Assembly (NCBI GenBank): GCA_010015655.1
Contig: ML976664.1
Span: 186,001 to 250,000 of the forward strand
From: Bimuria novae-zelandiae CBS 107.79
Lineage: Eukaryota; Ascomycota; Dothideomycetes; Pleosporales; Didymosphaeriaceae
Direction of reading: 5' to 3'
Length of the DNA stretch: 64,000 bases
Shown here: piece by piece, positions 10,183-20,840 of the stretch
How the letters are laid out: each line of letters begins with the position of its first letter
Position numbering within the stretch: position 1 is the first letter of the stretch
The notes under the pieces: generated by a model
What the model was told of the DNA's origin: nothing
Seen by the model: the letters and a program-made list of their open reading frames with translations, nothing else
The model's database searches: none
Program-made: the position numbers and the translations under genes

Positions 10183-12211
10183 TTACCGCCCATCCCACAC
10201 CCTATCTCCCCTCCACTTCACGCCGTCCTGCAACTCCACCGCTTTCTCCACATCCCTCCTCCTCACATTATCCGGATCGAACTCCGGCGTCCCTTCCACC
10301 TCCCCGGCTAACCTTTCCAACGTCTTCCTCTTTGTCTCGGGAACCAACAAACTCGTAAATATCCCCGCAAACATAAACACGCTGTAAATCTGCATCACAT
10401 GGTTTAACCACGGGCTATCCGAGCTCCCCGGAGCCGCACCGCGCGTCCTCAGCGGCCCGATCAGCACTTGCGCGATGATGGCGCCGACTTTGCCCGAAGC
10501 GGCGGATATACCGTGGCCGGAGGAGCGGTACCGCGTAGGGAAGCACTCGCCGGGGATAATAAAGGTGGTCGCGTTAGGGCCGAAGTTAAAGAAGAATTGT
10601 GCGAGGACGTAGAGGGCGAGGAGGGCTTTGCCAGAAAGGAAGTGGTAGGCGAAGCCGATGGCGACGAAGATGGCTGTGAGGAGGACGAAGCCCATGAGTT
10701 GGATGGGTTTACGGCCTATTGTGTCCACTGTTGCAACGGTGACCCAGTAGCCTAGTCGCTGATTAATTCTGTTATATGTCACGATGTGGTTTATGACTTA
10801 CCGGGGATGGCACCGGCGCAAGTGATGATCAGGTTGCCAACGGCTTGGTTGTGAAAAATTTGGTAGACGTTGTTGCCTTTGGCATAGCCGATCTGTTGCA
10901 GGATAATGGAGTTGTTGAGCCCGAGACCTGAACACCATCAGCGGGTGACATGTGAATATATATACGAGCTTCAAATGGACTCCGTATACCAAGTTGAAAG
11001 CATGCTTACCATAGAACGCAACGTCAAGCAGGAACCATGAGCCGGCCGTACCCAGTAACACACTTCCGTTCTTCCACTTTCTCACCCAGGAGAAGAAGTC
11101 AGACCAGGACGCCTTCGGGATCTCAAGCCTACTCGCATCGTTCTCCTTGGCACGTGCACGTGTAATCTCGTCAACGTGGCCCATTGGTACACCAGCCTGG
11201 AATGCTTTGACATCCGAACCAGCCTGTATGACATCTCGATCGACATCAAAAGTATACCGTGGCGTTTCCGGGATCGTTAGGCGGTAGTAAAGGGCAAGGC
11301 AACCTGGAACCGCGCCGAAACCGATCACTATCCTCCACATCTTGTCTACAGCAAACCCACAAGAGCCTGAACACTTGTCCACAGACTTAGCTTGTTCCAG
11401 AGTGGACTTGTACGCTTCGGTAACGATGAGCGAGACCATGGCTGCGGCAAATTGGCCTATGCCCTGCATCGCGAAGACCGAGCCCATCATAGCACCCCTC
11501 CATCTAGTAGTAGCGAATTCGGACGTAATGATGGAACTGAGTGGGTAGTCACCTCCAATCCCTATACCCATAAGGACTCTCCAGAACACAATGACGCCGA
11601 CGATTGAGCAGGCGGGTGAATGTGCAGACAACGACTGAGCGAGTGTGGCGAAGATGATCAAGATAAGCTCCAGGCCGTACATCTTCTTGCGACCGACTAT
11701 ATCAGCGAGTATACCAAAGCCTATCTGACCGACCACAGTTCCGGTGGATGTAGCAACTTTGATTGCGGTATCAGCCTTGGAAGGTATCTTTCCTGGGGAA
11801 TGGATCGCGTCCCTATACAGTGAGCATGCGCCAATCAGGAGGGTAGCAAGAAAACTTACTGCCAAAACACCACGCCCAGCATAGAGACGACCATATTTAC
11901 TGCGAAGAGATCGTATGCATCTGATTTTTGCTTAGCTCAACCCAACCACTGTGCCATGACCGCCACGTGCCTGTGAAGAATCCTATACCGGCCACAACTA
12001 TCGCCCTGACATGGTACCAGCCAAAAGGAGCCTTGTCGATCTCAGCTAGGGCAAGTCGCCTTCGTTCGTTTGGATCCGCGATATGAGCGTAGTCATTGTG
12101 GAAGTTATGAAACGCAGCGTTTCCACCTGCCGTTCTGTCGAACCGTCAGTTTCAGAACACTCCAGCAACAAAGTTTTGACAGCTCGCTCACTTGTGGATG
12201 ATGCGCGACAT
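10183..12211 (-). CDS. High-affinity phosphate:H+ symporter, PHO84 type (MFS)
   Basis: Six exons join to 580 residues: 12192-12211, 11971-12134, 11860-11920, 11010-11812, 10802-10927, 10183-10751. It imports inorganic phosphate across the plasma membrane with protons. Family hallmarks: DYAHIADPNERRRLALAEID and APFGWYHVRAIVVAGIGFF near the start; the phosphate-symporter signature GGDYPLSSIITSEFA; LADIVGRKKMYGLELILIIF; IPETPRYTFDVDRD in the central loop; LGLNNSIILQQIGYAK; and FIIPGECFPTRYRSSGHG with PETKRKTLE in the C-terminal half. The length is normal for the family. The start is fixed by the 20-nt first exon (MSRIIHK) and in-frame joins. Exons 2 and 3 must be joined by a GC-AG intron (11921-11970); a GT donor nearby would break the frame at the conserved FFTDAYD. 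Regulation by phosphate starvation is usual for the family; no clear CACGTG site was seen directly upstream. Confidence 0.93.
11921..11970 (-). other. GC-AG intron in the phosphate symporter gene
   Basis: The 50-nt intron begins GCACGT after CAG and ends AATCAG. The exon junction gives FFTDAYDLFAVN, strictly conserved in PHO84-type proteins. Using the nearby GT would shift the frame. The upstream CAG matches the strong exon end typical of GC donors. Confidence 0.85.
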
Positions 12212-12302
12212 GCCCACGACGCTTCGTTACGGTTGAGAATGCACAGAAGAATTGGTTCGCTTCCTAGATACTGCCAGTAGAATCAAAAGGCCCGGCGATG
12301 CG

Positions 12303-12346
12303 GGTCCGTCCGGCTTATGTATGAAGCAGGTCGCAGGTCCGTCCGG
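12303..12346. repeat. Direct repeat GGTCCGTCCGG upstream of the phosphate symporter
   Basis: Two identical 11-bp copies lie at 12303-12313 and 12336-12346, about 90-135 bp upstream of the symporter start codon. They could be transcription-factor sites; no factor is assigned. Confidence 0.35.
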
Positions 12347-12544
12347 GGAGTAAGGAGAAGCAAAACCACCCTGGTTGCGGCCGCGACCAACCAGGTAATC
12401 TCATCCGGCGTGTCCTTGAGATTTCATTGGGTTAGTGCGACTCACTCTTCGTATCAGATTGTGCGTACTGTGCATTGTCTTCCAGAAGATGCATGTGAGG
12501 GAAATACAAGGTGGCGTTCATCCAACCCGATTGAGTGGTTGCCT

Positions 12545-12905
12545 CGCCGCTGAGGTAGACGGTGCTCTTCTCTTAACGCTGCTCGTGCAATCCTCTTGCA
12601 CAGTGCAGGGTGCATCTGCACTGCCGTCCTTCTGTCACAGACATCTGAAATTCGACGTGGGAGCTGACCGAGGCATGTCGTGAACTGGTGGTGTGGGGTC
12701 GAAAGCGAGCCGAGCCAATGAGTTCGCGCAGCTCAAGCACGAGGTCGACCATGGCGTCAGCCTCGTATCCTGAAGCCTCGAGAAGGCGGCTTAGGGGTGC
12801 GTGCTTGGTGAGTTTTCTGCAGCTTACGTGCTACAAGCTCATTGCCATGACGGCTGACATGTGCCTTGAGGGCGACGTACATGTAGTGTCACCGACGAGA
12901 TCAGG
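12545..12905 (-). pseudogene. Possible unidentified gene fragment
   Basis: The minus strand here reads as coding-like sequence. A segment MYVALKAHVSRHGNELVARK is followed, after a one-base shift near 12815, by HAPLSRLLEASGYEADAMVD and VLELRELIGSARF, then runs to a stop near 12550. I do not recognise the family. The shift could be a real frameshift or an unrecognised short intron. There is no credible full-length gene, so I regard it as a decayed fragment at low confidence. Confidence 0.25.
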
Positions 12906-13352
12906 CAACGAGGCACACGACAATATTTGCAAGAATTGCGGAACGGCTACTACATGATGCAGGCACTACCTATCAGTACAGTCGGCATCTGTATTACTTA
13001 TCCTGGACTGCCCTGTTGGCACGATGCTGCTACCACAACTGCCATTGCATCGCGTACCGAGGTTGGAAGAGACCTCATGGCACCATAGTCACTCAAGTAA
13101 GCGTCAATGAACACATCATTGTTCCATTAACGACTAGAAAAGCTATAGCAGAGCTAAGCTACCGTTACATGAATGGCTTCCACCAAAGCTTGTAGACGCC
13201 AGCAGTCCCGACTTCTCAAACCTCTGCCTTTACCTGAGTATGGGTAGTACAGTGGTTGAGTGCAAAGGAAGCAGTGTTTTAGGCAGGTGGCAGGTTGAAA
13301 GATAGAAAGGCGCCCTGGCCATGTCGAGACGACCCGGGGTGCGATCGACCTC
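12906..13352. other. Intergenic, nothing recognised
   Basis: About 450 bases upstream of the 3' end of the secreted protein gene. No coding, RNA or repeat signal seen. Confidence 0.45.
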
Positions 13353-13955
13353 TTAGACAAGAAGAGCGATGCTGGCGCTGATAGCCATACCGACAGCAAC
13401 AACGGAGCCCATACCGAGAGATCCAGCCATAAGAGAGCCGGCACTGGATGGGAAGACGGGAGGAGGAGCATCATTTGAAGACTCAGGGGTACTGCTCTCG
13501 GTCGGGACGCTTGCGGGGTGCGAATGAGGAGACGACGGGGGCGTGGTGGCGGTCGAAGTCGTACGCAGCTCAGTCGAAGAAGGTTTATCAGCGAATGGGG
13601 ATGGCTTATCAGCGATTGAGGAAGGGACTGGATCCACCTGGCTGGGCTCGCTCGGGGACGCGGGAGTAGAGTTGGAAGGACCTGCTGGTGCGGGCGAAGC
13701 CGGGCTGCTGGGCGCTGGAGCCGGAGCCAGGGGCAGCCATGAGGTCGCGACTGGCGGCGGAGGGATGGTCGGCTGGCCGCACTCGGTGACGGTGACGGTA
13801 GTGGTGGCAGCCGGCGCAGTGTAGCAGGAAGGTTCTGTAGAGTCAGTCAATGGGCTGAGTATCCTAGGGGAGCACAACGTACCGCCGTCGGGCATGGCGG
13901 CCACACGAGCGACAGCCATCGCAGCAGCGACGAAGACAAGCTTGAGACCGAACAT
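13353..13955 (-). CDS. Small secreted Ser/Thr/Pro-rich GPI-type cell-wall protein
   Basis: Two exons (13883-13955 and 13353-13834) encode 184 residues. The product has a signal peptide (FGLKLVFVAAAMAVARVAA), a short Cys-containing head (EPSCYTAPAATTTVTVTECG), a long Pro/Ser/Thr-rich stalk expected to be O-glycosylated, and a small-residue hydrophobic tail (GSVVAVGMAISASIALLV) typical of a GPI-anchor signal. The 48-nt intron (13835-13882, GTACGT...CTACAG) is a multiple of three and has no stop, so retaining it gives a 200-residue variant. The gene is divergent from the one at 14605 and shares its intron position (phase 1, just after the PDG motif that follows the signal peptide) and the TTVTVTEC-like motif. 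A cell-surface structural or adhesive role is inferred from composition. Confidence 0.75.
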   Translation of the reverse strand: MFGLKLVFVAAAMAVARVAAMPDGGTLCSPRILSPLTDSTEPSCYTAPAATTTVTVTECGQPTIPPPPVATSWLPLAPAPAPSSPASPAPAGPSNSTPASPSEPSQVDPVPSSIADKPSPFADKPSSTELRTTSTATTPPSSPHSHPASVPTESSTPESSNDAPPPVFPSSAGSLMAGSLGMGSVVAVGMAISASIALLV

Positions 13956-14604
13956 ATTGAGAGGAAGAGCTGTTGAAAAGCTGCTGGGTATTAAGATGAA
14001 GAGATGGGGGATGGAAGTATGCTCTTGCGGATGTTCGCTGAAATGCAGATGGGAGACGAGTGACGAGAGACGAGAGACGGGCGAGCCGAGGCGGTAAACA
14101 GCTTATATGTGCTACTCCCGGCGGTCGTTGCTGCGTCGTGACCGTAAGTGGGGAAGCGACGTCTGGACTCTGCACCCAAAGTATCGCACTCTGAGTAGGT
14201 ACAAGGTCGGGTAAGATAGTTCCATTTGGCATTGTTCTTAGTCCTATGTGTTACCCCAGGATAAGCAATACAATGTCTGACTTACACCTACTTTGCACCT
14301 GGCCGTCTGGTGTCCCTCTATCCTCAGCAGTGAAGGAACGCACACTTGAGGCGCTGGTGGACCGGGCAGCACCTCTTCCGCTCCTTCCAAGCAGCATCGT
14401 GCCTTCCACACGAACAGCCTTGGCACCACCTACCTCTTCATAAGCCCGAGTGCGCGGCTTGTGAACCACCCTCCTCCACCCAACTACCTACACTCGTTCC
14501 CACGCTCTTCTCCAGCTTTCAGCTTTCAGCTCGTTGCTTTCTCTCTTCTCGCTCAGCACCACTCTTTTAGCCTTTCACCCATCGTCCCCTCTGGTCTGTC
14601 TACC

Positions 14605-16176
14605 ATGAAGGTCTCCGAAATCGCTGTGCTGCTGCTCGGCAGCGGCCTCTGTGGTGTTGTTGCTTCGCCAGATGGTCCAGACGATACAGGTGAGCTTTGC
14701 CCCCGCCATCCTTCACTCAAACCGTTACTAATGGGTCCAGTCACTACGCTCGCCGAGGATGCCCCCGTGTACATTGTCGGTGCCAACGTCTATTCCACCA
14801 CGACTCTGTACACGACTTCGTACTTCACCATCACCGAGTGCGCTCCCAATGCGTCTAATTGCCCGACGAATGCCTTGACGGTGGTCACGTCGGTGGTGCT
14901 CGCTTCTACAACCACGACTGTATGCCTCACGACGGGTCAAGCTTCATACGCAGGTCCGAGTTCCTCCACGAGTCCGTTTTCCAAGCCCCTTTCCACTATC
15001 ATCATATCGACCAGCTTCCCCACGGGCACTAATCCGCTGCCATTGGTTCCTCCACGACCACATCCAAGCTCTGAGGGAGTGTCACCGTCCCCTGGTCCTG
15101 GTAGCCCATCCTTCACGTACACAGGCCCGATACCAACACCTGGCTCCGGCCATTTGTCGGGGTCTTCGTTCTCTGTCCCAGTTCCAACTCCTGGGTCTGG
15201 TGACTCGTCTATCACGTACACAGGCCCTGTGTCGATTGTTAGCTCCATCGGCTCGTCTTCATACACAGGTCCGACACCCACTCCCGGCTCTGGTGGACCG
15301 TCTTCCTCATTCACTGGCCCAATCCCGACTCCAGGCTCCGGTGGACTGTCTTCGTACACAGGTCCGAGTCCCACATGGGCCCCCACAGGCTCCAGTAGAC
15401 CGTCGTCGTACACAGGTCCGAGTCCCACCTGGGCCACCGGTCCCATCCCGATTTCAGGCTCGGGTGGTTTCCTTTCCACGTATACCGGCCTTGTGTCGAT
15501 TGTTAGCTCCATTGGCTCGTCTTCATACACAGGTCCGACACCCACTCCCGGCTCCAGTGGACCGTCTTCCTCATTCACTGGCCCAATCCCGACTCCAGGC
15601 TCCGGTGGACTGTCTTCATACACAGGTCCGAGTCTCACCTGGGCCCCCACAGGCTCCAGTAGACCGTCGTCGTACATAGGTCCGAGTCCCACCTGGGCCA
15701 CCGGTCCCATCCCGATTTCAGGCTCGGGTGGTTTCCTTTCCTCGTATACCGGCCCGACACCGTCTCCCGGTTCTGGTGGTGGTCCTGCCACTGGTGTGCC
15801 TCAAGGGCCAACTTCTACCTTGAGCACAGGTGTCCCAGGTTCCCTACCGTCGTACTCGGCTTCTTCATCAACAACGCAGCTCACGAGCATCGTCACTTAT
15901 CCTCACACTACCTTGGTTATCACGGTGCCAGTGCAAACCAGCCATCGTAACTATTCGACGGAAACTTTGGGCATACATACAAGCATAGGCACTGATGCAC
16001 CAGCGTACATTCCGACTGGATCTGGGAGCTTATGGCCAAGCGCCACCAATAATGGCACCGTCAACTCACCAACTCCAACGATTCCGATCAACAACGAGGG
16101 CCCGCAGGCTTTCGGTTCCGATAAGAGCTCTATCATTGCTATCGTGGTGGCACTCGCTTTCGCTAACTTCGCTTAA
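14605..16176 (+). CDS. Secreted Ser/Thr/Gly/Pro-rich repeat protein, probable GPI-anchored
   Basis: Two exons (14605-14689 and 14741-16176) encode 506 residues. The ATG at 14605 (TACCATGAAG) starts a clear signal peptide (KVSEIAVLLLGSGLCGVVA). The frame stays open further 5' but without an ATG, and that part is the pyrimidine-rich leader. After the signal comes SPDGPDDT, the intron, then a head with TTLYTTSYFTITECAPN. A stalk of SYTGPxPTPGSGG-type repeats follows, including a duplicated 88-residue block. The C-terminus ends in a short hydrophobic run (SSIIAIVVALAFANFA), as in GPI signals. The 51-nt intron (14690-14740) is a multiple of three and stop-free, so a retained form would also be translatable. 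Likely a cell-wall or adhesin-like protein, inferred from composition. Confidence 0.78.
   Translation: MKVSEIAVLLLGSGLCGVVASPDGPDDTGELCPRHPSLKPLLMGPVTTLAEDAPVYIVGANVYSTTTLYTTSYFTITECAPNASNCPTNALTVVTSVVLASTTTTVCLTTGQASYAGPSSSTSPFSKPLSTIIISTSFPTGTNPLPLVPPRPHPSSEGVSPSPGPGSPSFTYTGPIPTPGSGHLSGSSFSVPVPTPGSGDSSITYTGPVSIVSSIGSSSYTGPTPTPGSGGPSSSFTGPIPTPGSGGLSSYTGPSPTWAPTGSSRPSSYTGPSPTWATGPIPISGSGGFLSTYTGLVSIVSSIGSSSYTGPTPTPGSSGPSSSFTGPIPTPGSGGLSSYTGPSLTWAPTGSSRPSSYIGPSPTWATGPIPISGSGGFLSSYTGPTPSPGSGGGPATGVPQGPTSTLSTGVPGSLPSYSASSSTTQLTSIVTYPHTTLVITVPVQTSHRNYSTETLGIHTSIGTDAPAYIPTGSGSLWPSATNNGTVNSPTPTIPINNEGPQAFGSDKSSIIAIVVALAFANFA
15229..15753 (+). repeat. 264-bp tandem duplication within the secreted repeat protein
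   Basis: The segment starting GTGTCGATTGTTAGCTCCAT at 15229 recurs at 15493, so the period is 264 bp or exactly 88 codons. The second copy runs to about 15753 and differs from the first at few positions. Within each unit the shorter motif SYTGPxPT recurs. The exact codon multiple keeps the frame, so unit number could vary between strains. Confidence 0.9.
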
Positions 16177-17231
16177 CATGCTGCTCGTGGGTCATTATTG
16201 CGACACTTATGCGCACTAAGTCGCATACTTATGGGCGTAGTTGATAGGGGGAAACGGTGCTATGATCTTCATATGTTGTAGTGGACAGGTCTTTTCTCGC
16301 AACATGTTAATACTTACCAAGTCGGCCGTGGACGGATAAACGGTATCTAATATAATGTACCCTTGTTATGGCCGCATTCCTTACATGTCGACAGACTACA
16401 TGCATTCGTGTTTTGTTGTTCGAACTGCTCATGAAGTTGATGGAGAGGGTCATGTAAAGCTGAAACCTGGTTATAAAATGCTACCTTAACAGTTGAAGTT
16501 TAGCCGTTGCTTCGTCTATCCTGGGGTTACTTACCACGCTTTCCTGCTATAAACTCTGACCCTTATAGCCCACTTCCACATTTACGCGACAGCATGGGCA
16601 CCAAGCCGGTCCACGGGTTGTTTTCGGAGAAGCCGAATGCTAAGCAAAATTGCACAACTCATGTGTTACCATTCAATGACGCAGTGCTGACTCGGCAGAC
16701 TTCCTCTCCACACTAGGACCTCCTTATCAAAGTGACCACTGCCCCAGAGAGCATGCGCGGCGACGATGGATTGACAGCTTGTCGTGCTCGTTCGGCCTCA
16801 AGAGAGCGTTGTCGCGCATAGCTTTTTCTTTTCTGGCGCCCTTTTGCGCGCCCCATCCAAGATTCAGCCCACGCTACACACCTCAATACCAGAACCTCGT
16901 CGAATCGTCAATTGCCACTGCACGGGTGCCTACTCACACATGCGATGACTACCTGGAGAATGGATCTCGAGAAAGTCCGCCACTGGGGCAGCAGAGTCAT
17001 AGGTGATGTGATTTAACAAGACGTTTAGGGGGTCAGGGGACGGAACCATGGTTCGCGGCGAAGACGGTACAAACCACCGTCGCCGGATGACACTCTGAAG
17101 GTACCATGCGGTGCTCATGCGAGCGGGGTCAGCACCAACAAAAGGCATTGAGTCTCTCCGAGCCCTCGCGGATTGCGAAGTCTACTGAACACGTCGTTTT
17201 GAAATTGATCTTGTCAGATCTCGCTGCCAAA
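16177..17231. other. Intergenic, no gene recognised
   Basis: About 1 kb between two plus-strand genes. Short open frames only. No RNA gene or repeat recognised. Confidence 0.5.
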
Positions 17232-18654
17232 ATGTCCACTTGGTCTACACTCCAAACTGTTCATACTTCGACCCTCGATGACGAGATCGCAGCACTCACA
17301 CTACAGCTGGAAGAGATCGACTTATATTCTGGGGCCTCGAAGGGGAAGTATGCAGTGGACCATCCTCCAGATCTCGAGCTTGCGTATTGGAACTTCCAGG
17401 TCGAATTGAAGCAGTATCAGACCTTCCTTGAAGATCAGAAGCTCGCTGAGAGCATCGGCGCTGCGGTGTCGTCTAATGGTCCGGTCATAGCAGAGTTGAC
17501 GGCTCAGGAGGTTCAGTCCCATGAGGATCACCAATTTGCAATTCAGACCAGCAATGTGGATCCGGAGTACGAAAACACTCCCCGCATAGTCACGAGTCGC
17601 ATCAACAATGCTGTAAGTGACTGGGTGCTCGCCGCGACCGAAAGCCAGTACGCCGGCTCTATCATCGATTTCTCCGACGATGAAACCGATGCTGGCCCGT
17701 CGATGACTTACGCTGAGCGCTAGGCCGACGCACTCGGCAAGCTCGCCAGAGAGGTGCAATGCATCGCCTGTCGCGACAGCCTGTCATCGGGACTCGCCAT
17801 AACAATCCCTTGCGGCGACAAGTACTGCCCGGATTGTCTAAAACAGCGCTTTGTCTTGGCTATCAAAGACGAGACTTTGATGCCTGTGCGATGCCATAAG
17901 CAACCCATTCCACTTCCGCTCGTTTCTCGTCATCTCTCGGCTGAAGAACTTCGGGCGTTCGAACTCGCCGACCTTGAGTTTTCGACGGAAAATAAGATAT
18001 ACTGCAACAACCGCGAATGTGGACATTTCATCCCTCCCGGACAAATCGAGCCTGGAACGAATAAGGCAAGCTGTGAGCACTGTGACGCTGTCACCTGTGG
18101 CACATGCAAGAATCGCTATCACAAAGACGAGAATTGCCCGGACGACCCCGATCTTCGCGAGACACGCGAACTTGCATCCAACATGGGTTGGCAGACTTGC
18201 TATCGCTGCGGAAGCCTAGTGATACTCCGTAGTGGCTGTTATCACATGACGTATGCGCCTCTACTTCTTGTTTTGCACCCCTTTTAATACTAACCTTCCT
18301 CATAGGTGTCGCTGCCACGCAGAATTTTGCTACCTTTGTGGTACCGAATGGAAGGGATGTCAATGCCGACAGGCGGACTATGACAGAATGCTCGAGCGAG
18401 CGGAAGAGATCGTGGATCGCGATGCCGTTGTTGACCTTCCCATCGTGGAGCGCCGACGCCGAGTACAACAGGTGCAACAACAAATCATGCAGAATCATGA
18501 GTGTGAGCATACAGGACGGTTCCGGCGTGTTGAAGGGGGCGGGAGACGGGGCTTCCGTTGCGAGATGTGCGGGAATAGGCACTGGAGGTTCATTCTGCAG
18601 TGCCGTCACTGTCCGATTCAACTGTGTCATGAATGCCGCTGCAATAGGATCTAG
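17232..18654 (+). CDS. RBR-type E3 ubiquitin ligase (RING-IBR-RING2) with an in-frame TAG
   Basis: Start at ATG 17232 in an AAAATGTCC context. A helical N-terminus (STLDDEIAALTLQLEEIDLY) leads to RING1 (CIACRDSLSSGLAITIPCGD, then CPDCL), an IBR domain (CNNRECGHFIPP...CEHCDAVTCGTCKNRYH) and RING2 (CYRCGSLVILRSGCYHMTCR...CYLCG). The catalytic cysteine position of RING2 (SGC-YHM) is present, so a ubiquitin-thioester mechanism is expected. A clear intron lies at 18251-18305, with branch TACTAAC. A TAG at 17721-17723 (codon 164) interrupts the frame. Either it is a CAG-to-TAG nonsense change (455 residues otherwise), or it is removed with a 111-nt phase-0 intron, 17613-17723 (GTAAGT...GCTAG), giving 418 residues. 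The sequence before TAG (AGPSMTYAER) reads like conserved coding sequence from related proteins, as I recall the family, which favours nonsense. Confidence 0.75.
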
Positions 18655-18844
18655 ACATGGAGGATGTGCTACGGGTAATAGCTATAGTGGGAGGTTAGGA
18701 TATGCTCAGTTCGAAGATGTCAGAATTGGCATGCGCAGGCCAGCTGAGGATAGCTAGTAAAACATTCACTCATTTAACAAATTGTAAGTGATCTCGCAGT
18801 GGGCATGAACAGTACACGCGACTGCCGATAGGATTTACAACCAC

Positions 18845-20140
18845 TCAAAAGTCCCTTCTCACTCGACCAGCAGCTTCACCGACCTCTTCCCATTCCACTT
18901 TGCCATCATCTCCAACGTGTCGGATCCAGTGACCTCTCTTCTGTTCATCATTTTTACGCCATACATTCTCGAATACGACTTCGGTTTCTTTTCCTTTCCT
19001 ATTTTCGGTCCCCTCATTCTTATCCCCCTTCCAAGGCCGATCCCTTCCGATCCATTCCAGCGAGCTCCTGATTTCTAATGCATCTCTCTGTCCACTGTGC
19101 TCATAACCATGCTCACACCACACCAGGATTTGTCGTGGAATATCACGCATCGTAATGTGTACCTTCTTAAGCCCTTTCATTTCCTCCAGCGCACTCGCGA
19201 TGGCGTCCCACATGTAGGATGGCAAAAGAGTGTTCGAGTTCTGCGGCGGGAGGACCGACGCATTGAGTAATTCCCCAGCAAACGACCCGTCGTGGAAGAA
19301 AGCGTAGTCCAGACTAGTCGCTTCCGGGCGTGTTACCTGCATGTGGAAGTGCTTCGCCGTTCCCCACCTTTTCCAAAGGCTATAGGGAAATAAGGGCTGC
19401 GCAAAGTCACAGGCGAGATTGATCGTCACGGACCGGATGTGTTTGAAGTGTGATGGTGGGAGCGAAGCTGCAAAGGCGAGGAACGGCATGGTGTCGTGGA
19501 AGAAAAACGTCGGCAGGGAATAGAGGAACGGGATTGCTTCAGAGTACACTCTGCGGCAGGTTTGGAGGAAGGAAACCCATGTCCCGCGGAACTTCCTGTG
19601 GCTGAGATGGTGCATAGGGCCGTGGATACCAAAAGAACTTTTGGCGGGCGCATATGATGAGGCAGGCTCGGTTGACGGATTGTTCGAGGAGGACACTTCT
19701 ATGGCTTGATTTTTATCCACGTTCTGCTTTGCAGGGAGGTGTTCCCAGTCGCACACTAATCTTTTATCGACGAGCATGATCCAGACTCGTTCGAATGTAA
19801 AAAGCTCTGCATAGATCATCTCGCGTATCTCCAGTGGAAGCTTAAATAAGTGGCAGTCGCGTTGCTCGGATACTTCTTTCTCGAATGTGTTGCTATTGCA
19901 GATGCTTAGTGCGCGCTCCCTGCGGGCGGCTTGGGGCGGCTTTTCGTTTCTCTTCCGCTGGCAAAACTCAGTATATGTTTTCTGAGTGTCGTAATAGCGT
20001 TGTGCTGAGTTTCAAATTCATACCAATGCTTCTTTTTCGGCATGACTTGGGTCGCACATTGGTTGCTTCCGCTCTGCCTGCCTTCTAACACGACGTTTGC
20101 GGTCTCTAAGGCCGTGAATCCATTTCTTGAAAAGGTTCAT
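18845..20140 (-). CDS. F-box-like / DUF7730-type fungal protein
   Basis: Two exons, 20024-20140 and 18845-19957, give 409 residues. The start is MNLFKKWIHGLRDRKRRVRR, a short basic N-terminus. The intron donor is GTATGA at 20023; the acceptor is either CAG at 19958 (66 nt, preferred) or CAG at 19982 (42 nt), and both keep the frame. The core has LPLEIREMIYAELFTFERVW, then VSFLQTCRRVYSEAIPFLYS and FFFHDTMPFLAFAASLPP. This is the usual layout of the large fungal family with an F-box-like helix pair followed by a DUF7730-type domain (LQTCRRIYSEA motif). These proteins are abundant and mostly unstudied; a substrate-adaptor role is only suggested by the F-box-like start. Confidence 0.75.
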
Positions 20141-20840
20141 GATTGCTCTGAATGAAAATCTTGTGGGTCTTGTTGATGGATTACTTATTGTCGCGGATCA
20201 GGCAACAGTGAGGCTGTGAAACCTTGCAATCGGTTAGCTTGTGATTGGGCAATTAATCATCTCCGTGCAGAATTCGGCAAGGATCGGGTTGTGCAAAGTG
20301 ACCTCCGACGTGTAATGCCATTGATCCTGAGTCAAAGTGATGTCCATTTCTCGTACATACATAAGTTTGCCCCATCTTACGCACTCAACCTCGCCACTAC
20401 CCATGAGTGTCATATCCAGGGCTGCCTCGATGGAGACTACCACGTCAATGTGCCAGTGGTTGCTTCGGGCTGATTTTCATCCGACATAAACAACACAAGC
20501 CAAAGTCCCGATTCTGAGCAATACCGCCCTTTGTATTACGTATCCATGGGTAACACAATATCCTGTAATGCGATAAACACCTCAAGCGCCATGCAATTTC
20601 GCTTCTTCCCAAATGATATAACGCCTTGAACAAGTTCATGAATGATGACACCCCATGTTTTCATTCCAGTACCTCTCAGTGCGAGTAACCGCGCACCAGC
20701 TACTTGCTCGTGCGCTCAAACTTCTTCCGTTGCTCCGCCATTTGATCCACAGTCGGTTCGTCCAGACTCAACCTGAAGATCAGCTCGTCCGAATCAATAC
20801 TACCTGCTCCAGAACGACGCGGGGACTGGAATTGAGGTCC
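20141..20840. other. Intergenic, no gene recognised
   Basis: About 700 bases between the 5' end of the F-box-like gene and the 3' end of the SDS23-like gene. It has short open frames with no resemblance to known proteins and no RNA gene. Confidence 0.5.

Noticed and set aside
11140..11170. CACGTG-type sites (Pho4-like) near 11,150 and 11,964
   Set aside because: They lie inside the symporter gene (exon and intron), not in its promoter; too short to call functional.
12317..12957. Plus-strand open frames upstream of the phosphate symporter
   Set aside because: Composition and lack of motifs suggest chance; the minus strand here looks more coding-like.
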